Part shown: positions 1 to 8,393 of the stretch, piece after piece | Layout of the letters: each line of letters begins with the position of its first letter | Numbering within the stretch: position 1 is the first letter of the stretch | Source: Allobaculum mucilyticum | Lineage (GTDB): Bacteria; Bacillota_I; Bacilli_A; Erysipelotrichales; Erysipelotrichaceae | Assembly: GCF_022701195.1 (NCBI RefSeq) | Contig: NZ_CP078089.1 | Coordinates: 1,116,001 to 1,180,000, forward strand | DNA: 64,000 nucleotides | Reading direction: 5' to 3' | Program-made: the position numbers and the translations under genes | The notes under the pieces: generated by a model | Told to the model about the DNA's origin: nothing | Seen by the model: the letters and a program-made list of their open reading frames with translations, nothing else | The model's database searches: none

Positions 1-539
1 AGCTTTGAGGGTGAACGGATCTTCCATCGGCCATGCCGGTACCCGAATCAGAGTGGCACAGACCGGATTTTCCAGATTTCTGCGGTACAGAACCGCTATT
101 ACGCTATCATCCGCAAGCCGCCCGGCGATAATATCTGAGCTGCTGTATCCACACTCTTTATCTGTGGTATATACGCCAAGACCAATAATTCGAAATTCTT
201 CGCCGGCAGGAATCGTTTTTGCGACGATGCCAAGACCATTGGTGTGGCCGTCTTTTACATAAACGTCAACATCCTGATCCGCTTTCCAAAGACTGCTGCT
301 CCGTTTCATCCCTTCACAATATCCATCCGGATCGACTGCTTCTGGAAACAGATAATCCAGCTTTGCAAGCGCATTGGCCGACGACTCTTCGGATGAGTGC
401 GTCTCAGAAGCCTCCGCCGATGAAGCGGCTGACCGGAATCTGAATGACTGGCCCACCCCGCAAAGACTGTTCCACAGAGAATCAGGATCCAGGCGGCTCG
501 TATATTCTGTTTTCGTTTTCCTTCTTTCCAGACTGACAT
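1..539 (-). pseudogene. Secreted or membrane protein, frameshifted and cut by the window edge
   Basis: An ATG at 539 has a good upstream GGGAGGA site and opens a signal-peptide-like start: basic residues (KEGKRKQNIR), then a hydrophobic run ending around FAGWAS. That frame soon becomes Arg-rich and stops at 306. From about 460 down to base 1 a different frame is open and looks like normal protein: a Ser/Ala/Glu-rich linker, then LAKLDYLFPEAVDPDGYCEG and a beta-rich stretch containing DVYVKDGHTNGLG and GVYTTDKECGY. The two frames differ by the equivalent of one lost base, placed somewhere in about 430-460. The beta-rich part resembles a small extracellular SH3-like fold, but I cannot name a family. 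The gene runs off the left edge, so its length is unknown. A sequencing indel would explain it equally well. Confidence 0.6.
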
Positions 540-893
540 GATGTATCCTCCCTCATACGCATCAAATCTGAACTATTTCTGAATATCATCACAAAAAATA
601 GTTTTATTAATCAAAAGGGAAACGCCCGTTTTGGCTCCATTAAATCTTCAGCAAGATTCAGTTCTTCAGAGAACGGCTTTTTGGTCTGTCAGCAAGGCAG
701 TTTAGCTGAATTTTTCTCATCTAGCTTGTCTTTGTACTGTTCTTATGGTTTACTTTGCCCGAACAGAAAGGCCAGGTGAAAGGATGATTTCTATTTCCTG
801 CACAACTCTTTAATCCTTGCGTAATCCAGATTCACCTTCTTTTTATCGTGCCGTCTTTTTCATTGAAACAGACGGACAGCTGATTTTGGACTG
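540..893. other. Intergenic region between divergent genes
   Basis: This stretch should contain the minus-strand promoter for the left-edge secreted gene and the plus-strand promoter for the ABC-F gene. It is locally AT-rich near 590-620. I see no convincing -35/-10 pair, no RNA gene and no ORF with a ribosome site. Confidence 0.4.
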
Positions 894-993
894 TGCATGG
901 AAGCAGGAAACCATCCATCGTCCGGTCGCTTACATATCTTGCTTTTGCCTGTTTTTCTTGCAGGCTCAAGCCAGTTCATTCTTCTGATTTTGC

Positions 994-1024
994 AGACCGC
1001 GGGAGATTTCCTGCGGTCTTTTTT
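994..1024 (+). promoter_or_regulatory. Terminator-like attenuator in the leader of the ABC-F gene
   Basis: AGACCGC at 994-1000 pairs perfectly with GCGGTCT at 1013-1019 and is followed by a run of six T, giving an intrinsic terminator about 90 bases before the ABC-F start codon. Antibiotic-resistance ABC-F genes in Bacillota are often controlled by ribosome-mediated attenuation through such a leader. The stem and T-run are visible. Control by antibiotics is inferred, and I could not find a convincing leader peptide upstream. Confidence 0.6.
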
Positions 1025-1112
1025 GGCAGATTGCTTTCCAGTTCTTCACTGGATTCTAAGAAAAATATGTTCTGTCCTGGAGCGCAGACTCCAATACAAA
1101 GGAGGAATGACT

Positions 1113-2594
1113 ATGTCCATGATCCAGATTCATGATCTGACTTTTACATACGAAAACAGCGCTGAGCCTGTCTTTGAACAGTTCAGCGCAGATATTGATC
1201 CGCAATGGAATCTTGCCCTGTGCGCCCGCAATGGCCGGGGCAAAACTACCCTGCTTCGACTGCTGCAGGGTGAACTCGATTATTCCGGAACCATTACTTC
1301 ACCCGTAGATTTTGTCTATTTTCCCTGCCCCGTTTCCGATGAAAACCAGCTGGTCATCAATGTTCTGGAAGAAATTGCTCCGAATGCTCAGCAATGGGAG
1401 TTTGTCCGGGAACTGGCCAGACTGCAGGTTGAAGAAGATATCCTCTGGCGTATTTTCTCTACCCTTTCTTCCGGGGAGAAAACCAAAGTTCTGCTGGCAG
1501 CCCTGTTTCTTGATGACGGCAAGTTTCCGCTGATCGACGAACCCGCAAACCATCTTGATACCCAGGGACGTCAGGTTCTCAGCCATTATCTGCACAACAA
1601 GCACGGCTTCATTCTCGTCAGCCATGACCGTGCTCTGCTCGATGGCTGTACCGATCATGTTCTGGCCATCAACCGCTCAAGCGTTGAGCTGGTCAAAGGC
1701 AGCTACTCCAGCTGGAAAGCTGACTTTATGAATAACCAGGCCGCTCAGGCAGCCAGAAATGACAGACTGAAAAAGGAAATTTCCACCATGCAGGAAAGCA
1801 GCCGCAGAGCTGCCGACTGGTCCGGTCGCATTGAAGCCACTAAATACGGCAATGGACCGGTTGACCGCGGCTTTATCGGACACCGTGCGGCCAAAATGAT
1901 GAAACGTTCAAAATCTATCGAACGCCGCAGACAGAAAGCAATCGAAGAAAAAGCCTCGCTTCTTCAGGATTACGAAGAAAACGAAGCATTATCCCTTCAT
2001 CCGCTTCACGATTTGCACGGATCGCTCATCTCTTTGCATGATGTCGTCTGCTCATATGACAGAAAACCAGTAAGCAATCCCGTCAGCTTTACCATTCACG
2101 AAGGCGACCGCATCATTCTTGACGGATCAAACGGTTCTGGAAAATCGACGCTTCTCCATCTCATCGAGAACGGAAATATCGAACATACCGGCGATGTCTT
2201 CTGCCCTTCCCGCCTGATCATCTCTTCCGTTCTGCAGGATTCTTCTTTTCTGAAAGGCAGTCTTCGCGAGTTTGCCAGGGAATCCGACATTGACGAAAGT
2301 CTCTTCAAATCCATTCTTCGCAAGCTTGGCTTTGACCGGGCTCAGTTTGAAATCCCGATGGAAGACTTCTCCGCCGGACAGAAAAAGAAAGTACTGATTG
2401 CCCGCAGCTTATGTCAGCAGGCGCATCTGTACATCTGGGACGAACCGCTCAACTACATCGACATCGAATCCCGTGAACAGATCGAAGCCCTCATTCTTGA
2501 ATACCAGCCGACCATGCTGCTGGTCGAACATGACCTTGCCTTCCAGCATGCCATCGCAACCGAAACCGTCTCAGTCACCCGTGCAGACGAGTAA
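1113..2594 (+). CDS. ABC-F family ATPase, Lsa-like ribosomal protection protein
   Basis: A 493-residue cytosolic protein with two ABC ATPase domains and no membrane segments, the ABC-F plan. The first domain has Walker A NGRGKTTL near residue 40, signature LSSGEKTK near 120 and Walker B LIDEP near 140. The second has NGSGKST near 340, FSAGQKKK near 418 and WDEPLNYID near 442. A basic, helical linker joins them. The N-terminal sequence and the WDEPLNYID motif are closest to the Lsa/Vga group, which displaces lincosamides, streptogramin A and pleuromutilins from the ribosome; that function is inferred from family. The start at 1113 is chosen because AAAGGAGG lies seven bases upstream. The frame stays open to 897 but that part looks non-coding and overlaps the attenuator. 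The gene stands alone. Confidence 0.85.
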   Translation: MSMIQIHDLTFTYENSAEPVFEQFSADIDPQWNLALCARNGRGKTTLLRLLQGELDYSGTITSPVDFVYFPCPVSDENQLVINVLEEIAPNAQQWEFVRELARLQVEEDILWRIFSTLSSGEKTKVLLAALFLDDGKFPLIDEPANHLDTQGRQVLSHYLHNKHGFILVSHDRALLDGCTDHVLAINRSSVELVKGSYSSWKADFMNNQAAQAARNDRLKKEISTMQESSRRAADWSGRIEATKYGNGPVDRGFIGHRAAKMMKRSKSIERRRQKAIEEKASLLQDYEENEALSLHPLHDLHGSLISLHDVVCSYDRKPVSNPVSFTIHEGDRIILDGSNGSGKSTLLHLIENGNIEHTGDVFCPSRLIISSVLQDSSFLKGSLREFARESDIDESLFKSILRKLGFDRAQFEIPMEDFSAGQKKKVLIARSLCQQAHLYIWDEPLNYIDIESREQIEALILEYQPTMLLVEHDLAFQHAIATETVSVTRADE

Positions 2595-2791
2595 AAATGC
2601 TGACAGAAACACCGGAAATAAATAGAAGTAACTTTTTTCAATATTCTTTTCTGTAAGCGCAAAAAGTGTTTTACAGCTTTTCATCCATCGATTAAAGTTC
2701 TGTCAGAAGCAGAAAAGATTCGATTCGTTCTGCTCCCCTTACCATATAAATATGGTCTTATAACTATGGTCTTCCGCTTTTCTTTCAGCTT

Positions 2792-2821
2792 CCCGCAGTT
2801 CGCCTGGACTGCGGGCTTTTT
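2792..2821 (+). terminator. Rho-independent terminator downstream of the ABC-F gene
   Basis: CCCGCAGT at 2792-2799 pairs with ACTGCGGG at 2808-2815 and is followed by CTTTTTG. It lies about 200 bases beyond the ABC-F stop and points rightward. The rest of 2595-2975 holds an AT-rich stretch with a small palindrome (ACCATATAAATATGGT near 2740) and no gene. Confidence 0.75.
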
Positions 2822-2892
2822 GAATAATCTGCAATTCGCCGCATTACCGTGCTGGATGAACGACGCATTACAGGCAGCCTGGAACAGACAGA

Positions 2893-2941
2893 AAACCGGT
2901 ACAGGATGATCCATTCCATACTGGATCGGCTGTACCGGTTT
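2893..2941 (-). terminator. Terminator of the argCJBDF unit
   Basis: A perfect 12-bp inverted repeat (2893-2904 with 2930-2941), with further pairing of GATCCA and TGGATC inside the loop, followed in the minus direction by TTTTC. It sits 35 bases after the argF stop and faces the ABC-F terminator. Confidence 0.75.
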
Positions 2942-2975
2942 GTGTTGATGATCGAGATTTTCCGATCCGGGAGAA

Positions 2976-3890
2976 TCAATCTTTGTCTTTCATCAGAAGA
3001 ACCATGACGGCTTTCTGAGCGTGGAGACGGTTTTCTGCTTCTTCGAAGATTTCATCGGCATGGTCTTCGAAGACTTTTTCGGTGATTTCCTGTTCTCGGT
3101 AAGCGGGCAGACAATGCTGGACCATGACCGGATCTTTGGCAAGAGAAAGCAGTTCATCGTTGACCTGATAGCCCTGGAAGGCTTTCATGCGCTCGGCTTT
3201 TTCTGCTTCCTGACCCATGGAAGCCCATGTATCGGTGAAGACGACATCGGCGTCTTTAACAGCAACTTTCGGATCGTCAGTCAGGGTGAAGTGATCGCCG
3301 TATTCTTTGGCGAATTCGAGAACTTCATCTGCAGGACGGTAGCCTTCTGGTGTTGCCACTGCAACATCCATTCCCATTTTCAGACCGCCGACGATCAGCG
3401 AGTTGGCCATGTTGTTGCCATCGCCGATATAGGCCATTTTCAGTCCTTCAAATGTTCCGTATTTTTCACGGATGGTCATCAGGTCTGCGAGCACCTGGCA
3501 TGGGTGGCAGTAGTCAGTCAGACCGTTGATGATTGGGATGGATCCATACTGGGCGAGGTCTTCAACTTCTTTCTGCTCATAGGTACGGATCATGATACCG
3601 TCCAGATAGCGGGAGAGAACGCGGGCGGTATCCTGAACGGGTTCGCCGCGGCCGATCTGCAGGTCGGCAGAAGAGAGGAAGAGCGGCTGTCCGCCAAGCT
3701 GGTGGACGCCGGTCTCGAAGGAGACGCGGGTACGGGTGGATGATTTCTGGAAAATCAGTCCGACGGCTTTGCCTTTGAGATAGGGATGTTCAATGCCGTG
3801 TTTCTTTTCATATTTAAGCTGGTCTGCCAGATCGAGAATCCGGATGATCTCTTCACTCGACAGGTCCTGGAGTTTCAGAAGATGGTTCAT
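2976..3890 (-). CDS. argF: Ornithine carbamoyltransferase
   Basis: Joins carbamoyl phosphate to ornithine to make citrulline, the sixth step of arginine synthesis. The 304-residue length is normal. The carbamoyl-phosphate loop STRTR is at residues 51-55 and the ornithine-side HCLPAYR is at about 259-265. The start codon overlaps the argD stop by four bases (ATGA), which implies translational coupling. It is the last gene of argC-J-B-D-F and is followed by a terminator. Placement at the end of a synthetic operon, with no deiminase or carbamate kinase gene nearby, argues for the anabolic enzyme rather than a catabolic one. Confidence 0.95.
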   Translation of the reverse strand: MNHLLKLQDLSSEEIIRILDLADQLKYEKKHGIEHPYLKGKAVGLIFQKSSTRTRVSFETGVHQLGGQPLFLSSADLQIGRGEPVQDTARVLSRYLDGIMIRTYEQKEVEDLAQYGSIPIINGLTDYCHPCQVLADLMTIREKYGTFEGLKMAYIGDGNNMANSLIVGGLKMGMDVAVATPEGYRPADEVLEFAKEYGDHFTLTDDPKVAVKDADVVFTDTWASMGQEAEKAERMKAFQGYQVNDELLSLAKDPVMVQHCLPAYREQEITEKVFEDHADEIFEEAENRLHAQKAVMVLLMKDKD

Positions 3891-5083
3891 GCAAGTACCT
3901 CTTTCATGGCTTCTACAGCCTGGTCAATTTCTTCATTGCTGATGATGAGCGGGGGAAGCAGACGAATCGTACCGGCTCCGGCTTTCAGAGCCAGAACGCC
4001 CTTTTCTCTCAAGGCAGCCAGCGCGTCGCCGATTGCTTCAGGTCCGACTTCGATGCCGACCATCAGACCCATGCCGCGTACATCGAGAATCTTGTCTGAG
4101 TCGATGGCACGCAGCTTTGTCATGAGATCGTTTCCTTTTGCGGCAACCTCATTCAGAAAATTGGGATCGCCGACGGTATCGAGAACGACATTGGCAGCAG
4201 CCATGGCCAGAGCGTTGCCGCCAAAAGTTGTGCCATGATCACCGGCCTGCAGCGTACTGCGGGTCTTTTCGGTGCCAAGGAATGCGCCGGTTGGAACGCC
4301 GCCGCCAAGACCTTTGGCACAGGAGACAAGATCCGGGATGATGTCGTACTGCTGATAGGAGAAGAAGGTTCCCGTCCGGCCGATGCCGGTCTGGATTTCA
4401 TCGACGATAAACAGAATGTCGTTTTCTTCACACAGATTCCGGACAGACTGGACATAGTCTTTGTCTACAGGTCTTACGCCGCTTTCGCCCTGAACGAGCT
4501 CCATCATGACAGCGCAGACAGTTCCATCGAGATTCTTTTTAAAATCATCGAGGTCATTGGCTTCGATGTAGCGGAATCCGGTTGTAAACGGGAAGAACGA
4601 CTGGTGGAAATGATCCTGGCCGGTTGCTTCAAGTGTCGCAATGGTACGGCCATGGAATGAATTTTTTAAAGTCAGAATCACGGTCCGGTCCGGATCGTGG
4701 TATTTATCGAGCGAGTATTTGCGGGCTGTTTTGATGACGCCCTCATTGGCTTCTGCACCGCTGTTGGCAAAGAAGACTGTATCCATGCCAGCCAGTTTCG
4801 TCAGCTTTTCACCGGCTGCAACGAGCGGCTTTGTGTAATACAGATTGGATGCCTGCATTAATGTGGAGGCCTGATCGGAAATAGCATTCACCAGACCGGG
4901 ATAGTTATGTCCCAGGCAGTTGACGCCGATTCCGGATGTTAAATCCAGATAGGCTTTGCCATTGATGTCATAAAGCGTGCAGCCTTCGCCATGATCGAGA
5001 ACGACCGGAAAGCGTGCGTAAGTGGGCATGAAATGTTCGTGCTCGCTCTGGATGATTGCATCAGACGTATTCAGGTTACTCAT
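3887..5083 (-). CDS. argD: Acetylornithine aminotransferase
   Basis: PLP-dependent class III aminotransferase that converts N-acetylglutamate semialdehyde to N-acetylornithine; many homologues also serve lysine synthesis. FHGRT, VDEIQTGIGRTG and the PLP-lysine region SCAKGLGGG are all present and the length is typical at 398 residues. Two ATG codons lie in tandem at 5086 and 5083. AGGAGG is four bases from the first and seven from the second, so the second is preferred. Either choice overlaps the argB stop (TGA within ATGATG), implying coupled translation. Confidence 0.95.
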   Translation of the reverse strand: MSNLNTSDAIIQSEHEHFMPTYARFPVVLDHGEGCTLYDINGKAYLDLTSGIGVNCLGHNYPGLVNAISDQASTLMQASNLYYTKPLVAAGEKLTKLAGMDTVFFANSGAEANEGVIKTARKYSLDKYHDPDRTVILTLKNSFHGRTIATLEATGQDHFHQSFFPFTTGFRYIEANDLDDFKKNLDGTVCAVMMELVQGESGVRPVDKDYVQSVRNLCEENDILFIVDEIQTGIGRTGTFFSYQQYDIIPDLVSCAKGLGGGVPTGAFLGTEKTRSTLQAGDHGTTFGGNALAMAAANVVLDTVGDPNFLNEVAAKGNDLMTKLRAIDSDKILDVRGMGLMVGIEVGPEAIGDALAALREKGVLALKAGAGTIRLLPPLIISNEEIDQAVEAMKEVLA

Positions 5084-5943
5084 CATAATTCCTCCTGCGA
5101 GAACATCGTTCCGATTCCCTCGTTGGTTAAAAGCTCAATCAGAATGGAGTGCGGGATGCGGCCGTCGATAATCGAAGCACGCTCAACGCCCTGTCGTACA
5201 GCTTCAACACAGCAGTCGACTTTGGGGATCATGCCGCCGGATACAGCACCGGTTGCCAGCATGGCCGGTACCTGGGAAACCTTGATCGAAGCGATCAGGC
5301 TGTCCGGATCGTCCGGATTTTCCAGCAAGCCCGCAATATCGGTCAGCAGAATCAGCTTCTTGGCATGCAGAGCACCGGCAAGACGGCTGGCTGCGGTATC
5401 CGCATTGATGTTGTAGGTGTGCAGATCTTCAAGACCTGCCCCAACAGAAGAGATAACCGGGATATAGCCTTTTTCGATCATGTCTTTGACGATGCCGCAG
5501 TTGACTTTGCGGATCTCGCCGACATAGCCGTATTCGGTCTCTTCATCTTCCAGACGGACAGCCTGGAACAGACCGCCGTCCATTCCGCCAAGGCCGACGC
5601 CTTTGCCCTCTAATAAAGAGACGAGATCTTTATTGACCTTGCCGCACAGAACCATCTGTACGATGTCCATGGTCTGCTCGTCGGTATAGCGCAGACCGTT
5701 GACAAAATGTGATTCAATACCGGTCTTCTTCAACATTCTTGAGATTTCCGGTCCGCCGCCATGGACAAGAACGACGTTGATGCCGACCAGATGGAGCATC
5801 AGCACATCTTCGATGACAGCTTTTTTCAGTTCTTCATCGATCATGGCATTGCCGCCGTATTTCACAACGACGATTTCGCCATGATATTCCTTCAGATACG
5901 GAAGAGCTTCCGCCAGGATAGCTGCGCGCTGCTTGGCGTTCAT
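5083..5943 (-). CDS. argB: Acetylglutamate kinase
   Basis: Phosphorylates N-acetylglutamate with ATP, usually the arginine-inhibited step when argJ is bifunctional. The amino-acid-kinase fold is shown by KYGGNAM near the N-terminus, VHGGGPEIS, and LTDIAGLL in the nucleotide-binding half. The length of 286 residues is normal. It overlaps argJ upstream by ATGA and argD downstream, in a continuous coupled series. The N-terminal helix found in arginine-sensitive homologues may be present (MNAKQRAAILAEALPYL), but sensitivity cannot be judged from sequence alone. Confidence 0.95.
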   Translation of the reverse strand: MNAKQRAAILAEALPYLKEYHGEIVVVKYGGNAMIDEELKKAVIEDVLMLHLVGINVVLVHGGGPEISRMLKKTGIESHFVNGLRYTDEQTMDIVQMVLCGKVNKDLVSLLEGKGVGLGGMDGGLFQAVRLEDEETEYGYVGEIRKVNCGIVKDMIEKGYIPVISSVGAGLEDLHTYNINADTAASRLAGALHAKKLILLTDIAGLLENPDDPDSLIASIKVSQVPAMLATGAVSGGMIPKVDCCVEAVRQGVERASIIDGRIPHSILIELLTNEGIGTMFSQEEL

Positions 5944-7145
5944 GTGCGGTAGTCTCCGTTGATTTTCACGTATTCATAGGTCAGATCGCATCCCCAGCAG
6001 GTGACAGATTCTTTGCCTTCGTTCAGTTCAATCAGAATCTTGACTTCATCTTCCGAGAGGATTTCCAGGGCTTTTTCTTCGGAGAACGGTACGCCTTTTC
6101 CGTTGTGGCAGACCTGGACTTCGCCGGCTTTTGAAGCAAATGCAACATCGACGGTATCCGGGTTAAACTCGGCATCCGAATAGCCCATTGCACACAGAAC
6201 TCTTCCCCAGTTGGCATCTTTTCCGAACATGGCAGCTTTGAGCAGGGTGCTGCAGGCAACGGATTTGGCGATTGTTTCAGCCTGCGCTTCACTTGAAGCA
6301 CTGGAAACAGTTACCGTGATCAGCCGGCTTGCGCCTTCGCCGTCTTTTGCGATTTCAATGGCCAGTGTTTCCATAACATGGAAGAGAGCAGCTTTGAAGG
6401 TTTCATAGTCTTCGCCTTCGGCTTTAACTTCCGCATTGCCGGCTAAGCCGTTAGCCAGAACGATGCACATGTCATTGGTGGATGTATCGCCATCGACGCT
6501 GACACGGTTGAATGTCTTTTTGGCGTTGGCTTTCAGAGCCTGATCCAGCATGGCTGAAGATACAGCTGCATCGGTGGTGATGAAGCAGAGCATCGTGCCC
6601 ATGTTGGGGTGAATCATGCCGGAGCCTTTGGCAATGCCGCCAAGATGAACGAGCTTTCCGCCCAGTTCGAACTCGACTGCAGCTTCTTTGACGCGTGTAT
6701 CGGTTGTCATGATCGCTTTGGCACTATCCTGCGAATCGATGCCTAAAACGATTTCCTTCGTTCCGGCTTCGATTTTTTCAATCGGGAGTTCAACACCGAT
6801 GACGCCAGTCGAAGCAACCAGGACATCTTCTTCCTTCAGTCCCAGTTTTTCAGCTGCGGCTTTTGCCTGTTTTGCAGCGTTGAGCAGATCATTGGGCGCG
6901 CACGCATTGGCGTTGCCCGAGTTGACGGTGATCGCCTGGGCAATGCCGTTGGCGAGCTTCTCCTTATTTAAATGAAGAGGGGCCGCTTTGACTTTGTTCG
7001 TGGTGTACACCGCTGCTGCATTGCAGGGGACATCGGATACGATCAGAGCGAGTTCTTTTTTTAGCGGATTGTTGCGAATCCCGCAATGGACGGCACCGGT
7101 CGTAAATCCGGCTGCTGCTGTAATTCCGCTTGCGATCTCTTTCAT
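5940..7145 (-). CDS. argJ: Bifunctional glutamate N-acetyltransferase / ornithine acetyltransferase
   Basis: Transfers the acetyl group from N-acetylornithine to glutamate, closing the acetyl cycle; the bifunctional form also makes N-acetylglutamate from acetyl-CoA, which would explain why no argA is seen here. The 401-residue precursor contains the self-cleavage site: the proposed nucleophile is Thr184 in HPNMGTML, where Gly replaces the usual Ala before the Thr. GSGMIHPNM just upstream is conserved. AAGGAAAG gives a ribosome site before 7145, and 73 bases separate it from argC. Mono- versus bifunctional activity is not decided by the sequence. Confidence 0.93.
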   Translation of the reverse strand: MKEIASGITAAAGFTTGAVHCGIRNNPLKKELALIVSDVPCNAAAVYTTNKVKAAPLHLNKEKLANGIAQAITVNSGNANACAPNDLLNAAKQAKAAAEKLGLKEEDVLVASTGVIGVELPIEKIEAGTKEIVLGIDSQDSAKAIMTTDTRVKEAAVEFELGGKLVHLGGIAKGSGMIHPNMGTMLCFITTDAAVSSAMLDQALKANAKKTFNRVSVDGDTSTNDMCIVLANGLAGNAEVKAEGEDYETFKAALFHVMETLAIEIAKDGEGASRLITVTVSSASSEAQAETIAKSVACSTLLKAAMFGKDANWGRVLCAMGYSDAEFNPDTVDVAFASKAGEVQVCHNGKGVPFSEEKALEILSEDEVKILIELNEGKESVTCWGCDLTYEYVKINGDYRT

Positions 7146-7218
7146 ATCGGACTTTCCTTTCTTTTTTCTCTTATCGGTTACAGAGCTGCTGCTCTATTTT
7201 TTCTTCTTTTCTTTGGAT

Positions 7219-8160
7219 CTAATCGAGGTGAAGGCCGGCATGCGGGTCAAGGCCGAGCATGAGGTTCATGTTCTGGACTGCTGCACCGCTTGCGCCTTTG
7301 CCCAGGTTGTCGAAGCGAGCAGAGAGCACGTAATTGCCCTGACCATCGCCATTGACGAACAGCTCCATGCCATCCGAACCGGCAAGAGTTGAAGCAAAGA
7401 GGGCGTTTTCGCCATCTTTGACCTGGATCAGCGTGTCTTTGTACCAGTCTTCATACAGATCATGCAGCTCTTCGATGCTGGTTTTTCTGGTGAAATCTTC
7501 ATCGCTGAGCATGACCTGAACAAGCATGCCTTTTTCATAGTCATCGACAATCGGGATAAAAAGCGGTGTCTGTTCCAGAGCGCACACGGCTTTCATTTCC
7601 GGCAGATGCTTGTGACCAAGGGTGAGGGCATAGGGTTTTGGACTGTGCATCTCTTTGGTCGGATCGTTCTCGTAGTCGGCAATCATCTTCTTGCCGCCGC
7701 CGGAATAGCCGGTCAGCGAGAAGGAATGAATCTTTTTTGCGGGATTGAGAAGTCCGCTTTTGCTTAAGGGGTAAACCAGAGCGATAAAGCCGGACGCATG
7801 GCAGCCGGGGTTGGCGACTTTCTTTGCATGGATAATCGCATCGTTCTGTTCGCTGCTCAGTTCACTGAAGCCGTAGACCCAGTCAGGGTTAGTACGGTGA
7901 GCGGTTGAGGCATCGATGATCTTCGTATCGAGTCCTTCCATCAGTTCAACCGCTTCTTTTGCGGCTGCATCGGGAAGGCAGAGGAAGACAAGATCCGCCT
8001 GCGCCATTTTTTCTTTCCGGGTTGCGGGATCTTTACGGTGCCCTTCGTCGATGCTTAACAGTTCAAGATCATCACGCGCCGCCAGACGTTCATGAATCTG
8101 AAGTCCGGTTGTTCCAGCCTGCCCGTCGATATAGATTCTGGGTTTGTTCACTGTTTCCAT
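7219..8160 (-). CDS. argC: N-acetyl-gamma-glutamyl-phosphate reductase, short (type 2) form
   Basis: NADPH-dependent reduction of acetylglutamyl phosphate to the semialdehyde. At 313 residues, with IDGQAGTTGLQIHERL as nucleotide loop and the catalytic Cys120 in NPGCHASGF, it matches the short type 2 ArgC rather than the roughly 345-residue type 1 common in Bacillus. It is the first gene of the argC-J-B-D-F unit. The promoter must lie in the AT-rich spacer 8161-8393, which contains a tandem 19-bp repeat. Confidence 0.93.
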   Translation of the reverse strand: METVNKPRIYIDGQAGTTGLQIHERLAARDDLELLSIDEGHRKDPATRKEKMAQADLVFLCLPDAAAKEAVELMEGLDTKIIDASTAHRTNPDWVYGFSELSSEQNDAIIHAKKVANPGCHASGFIALVYPLSKSGLLNPAKKIHSFSLTGYSGGGKKMIADYENDPTKEMHSPKPYALTLGHKHLPEMKAVCALEQTPLFIPIVDDYEKGMLVQVMLSDEDFTRKTSIEELHDLYEDWYKDTLIQVKDGENALFASTLAGSDGMELFVNGDGQGNYVLSARFDNLGKGASGAAVQNMNLMLGLDPHAGLHLD

Positions 8161-8231
8161 AGATTCTTTTCTTTGTTCTGTTTCTGTATCTCTGAGACTT
8201 TTCAGCTCGTCTTTCTGCCTGTTCCTTTCCT

Positions 8232-8269
8232 ATATTTATATAGAGCTCTTATATTTATATAGAGCTCTT
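8232..8269. repeat. Two perfect 19-bp tandem repeats upstream of argC
   Basis: ATATTTATATAGAGCTCTT occurs twice head to tail at 8232-8250 and 8251-8269, with a related partial copy (GTATTTATATTG) near 8287. Each unit contains the palindrome AGAGCTCT and TATATAAA-like -10 material when read on the minus strand. The spacing places the boxes about two helical turns apart. This is the only structured element before argC, so a regulator site or promoter is likely. It does not match the usual ArgR/AhrC box as I know it. Confidence 0.55.
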
Positions 8270-8393
8270 AGTATGAGTATCTGTGCGTATTTATATTGAT
8301 CAGAAGCAGTTCGGACAGAAAGCCGATTTCAAAGCGTTCAGAAGAACCGCCGCGCCGATGAACTCATCCTGCGCGGCGGACACTGGTGGGATT

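Noticed and set aside
897-1112. A 72-residue N-terminal extension of the ABC-F protein
   Set aside because: The in-frame region crosses the attenuator and is hydrophobic, unlike ABC-F proteins. The best ribosome site precedes 1113.
3021-3743. A 240-residue open frame on the plus strand within argF
   Set aside because: It is the antisense shadow of argF. It has no ribosome site and low-complexity Phe/Asp-rich text.
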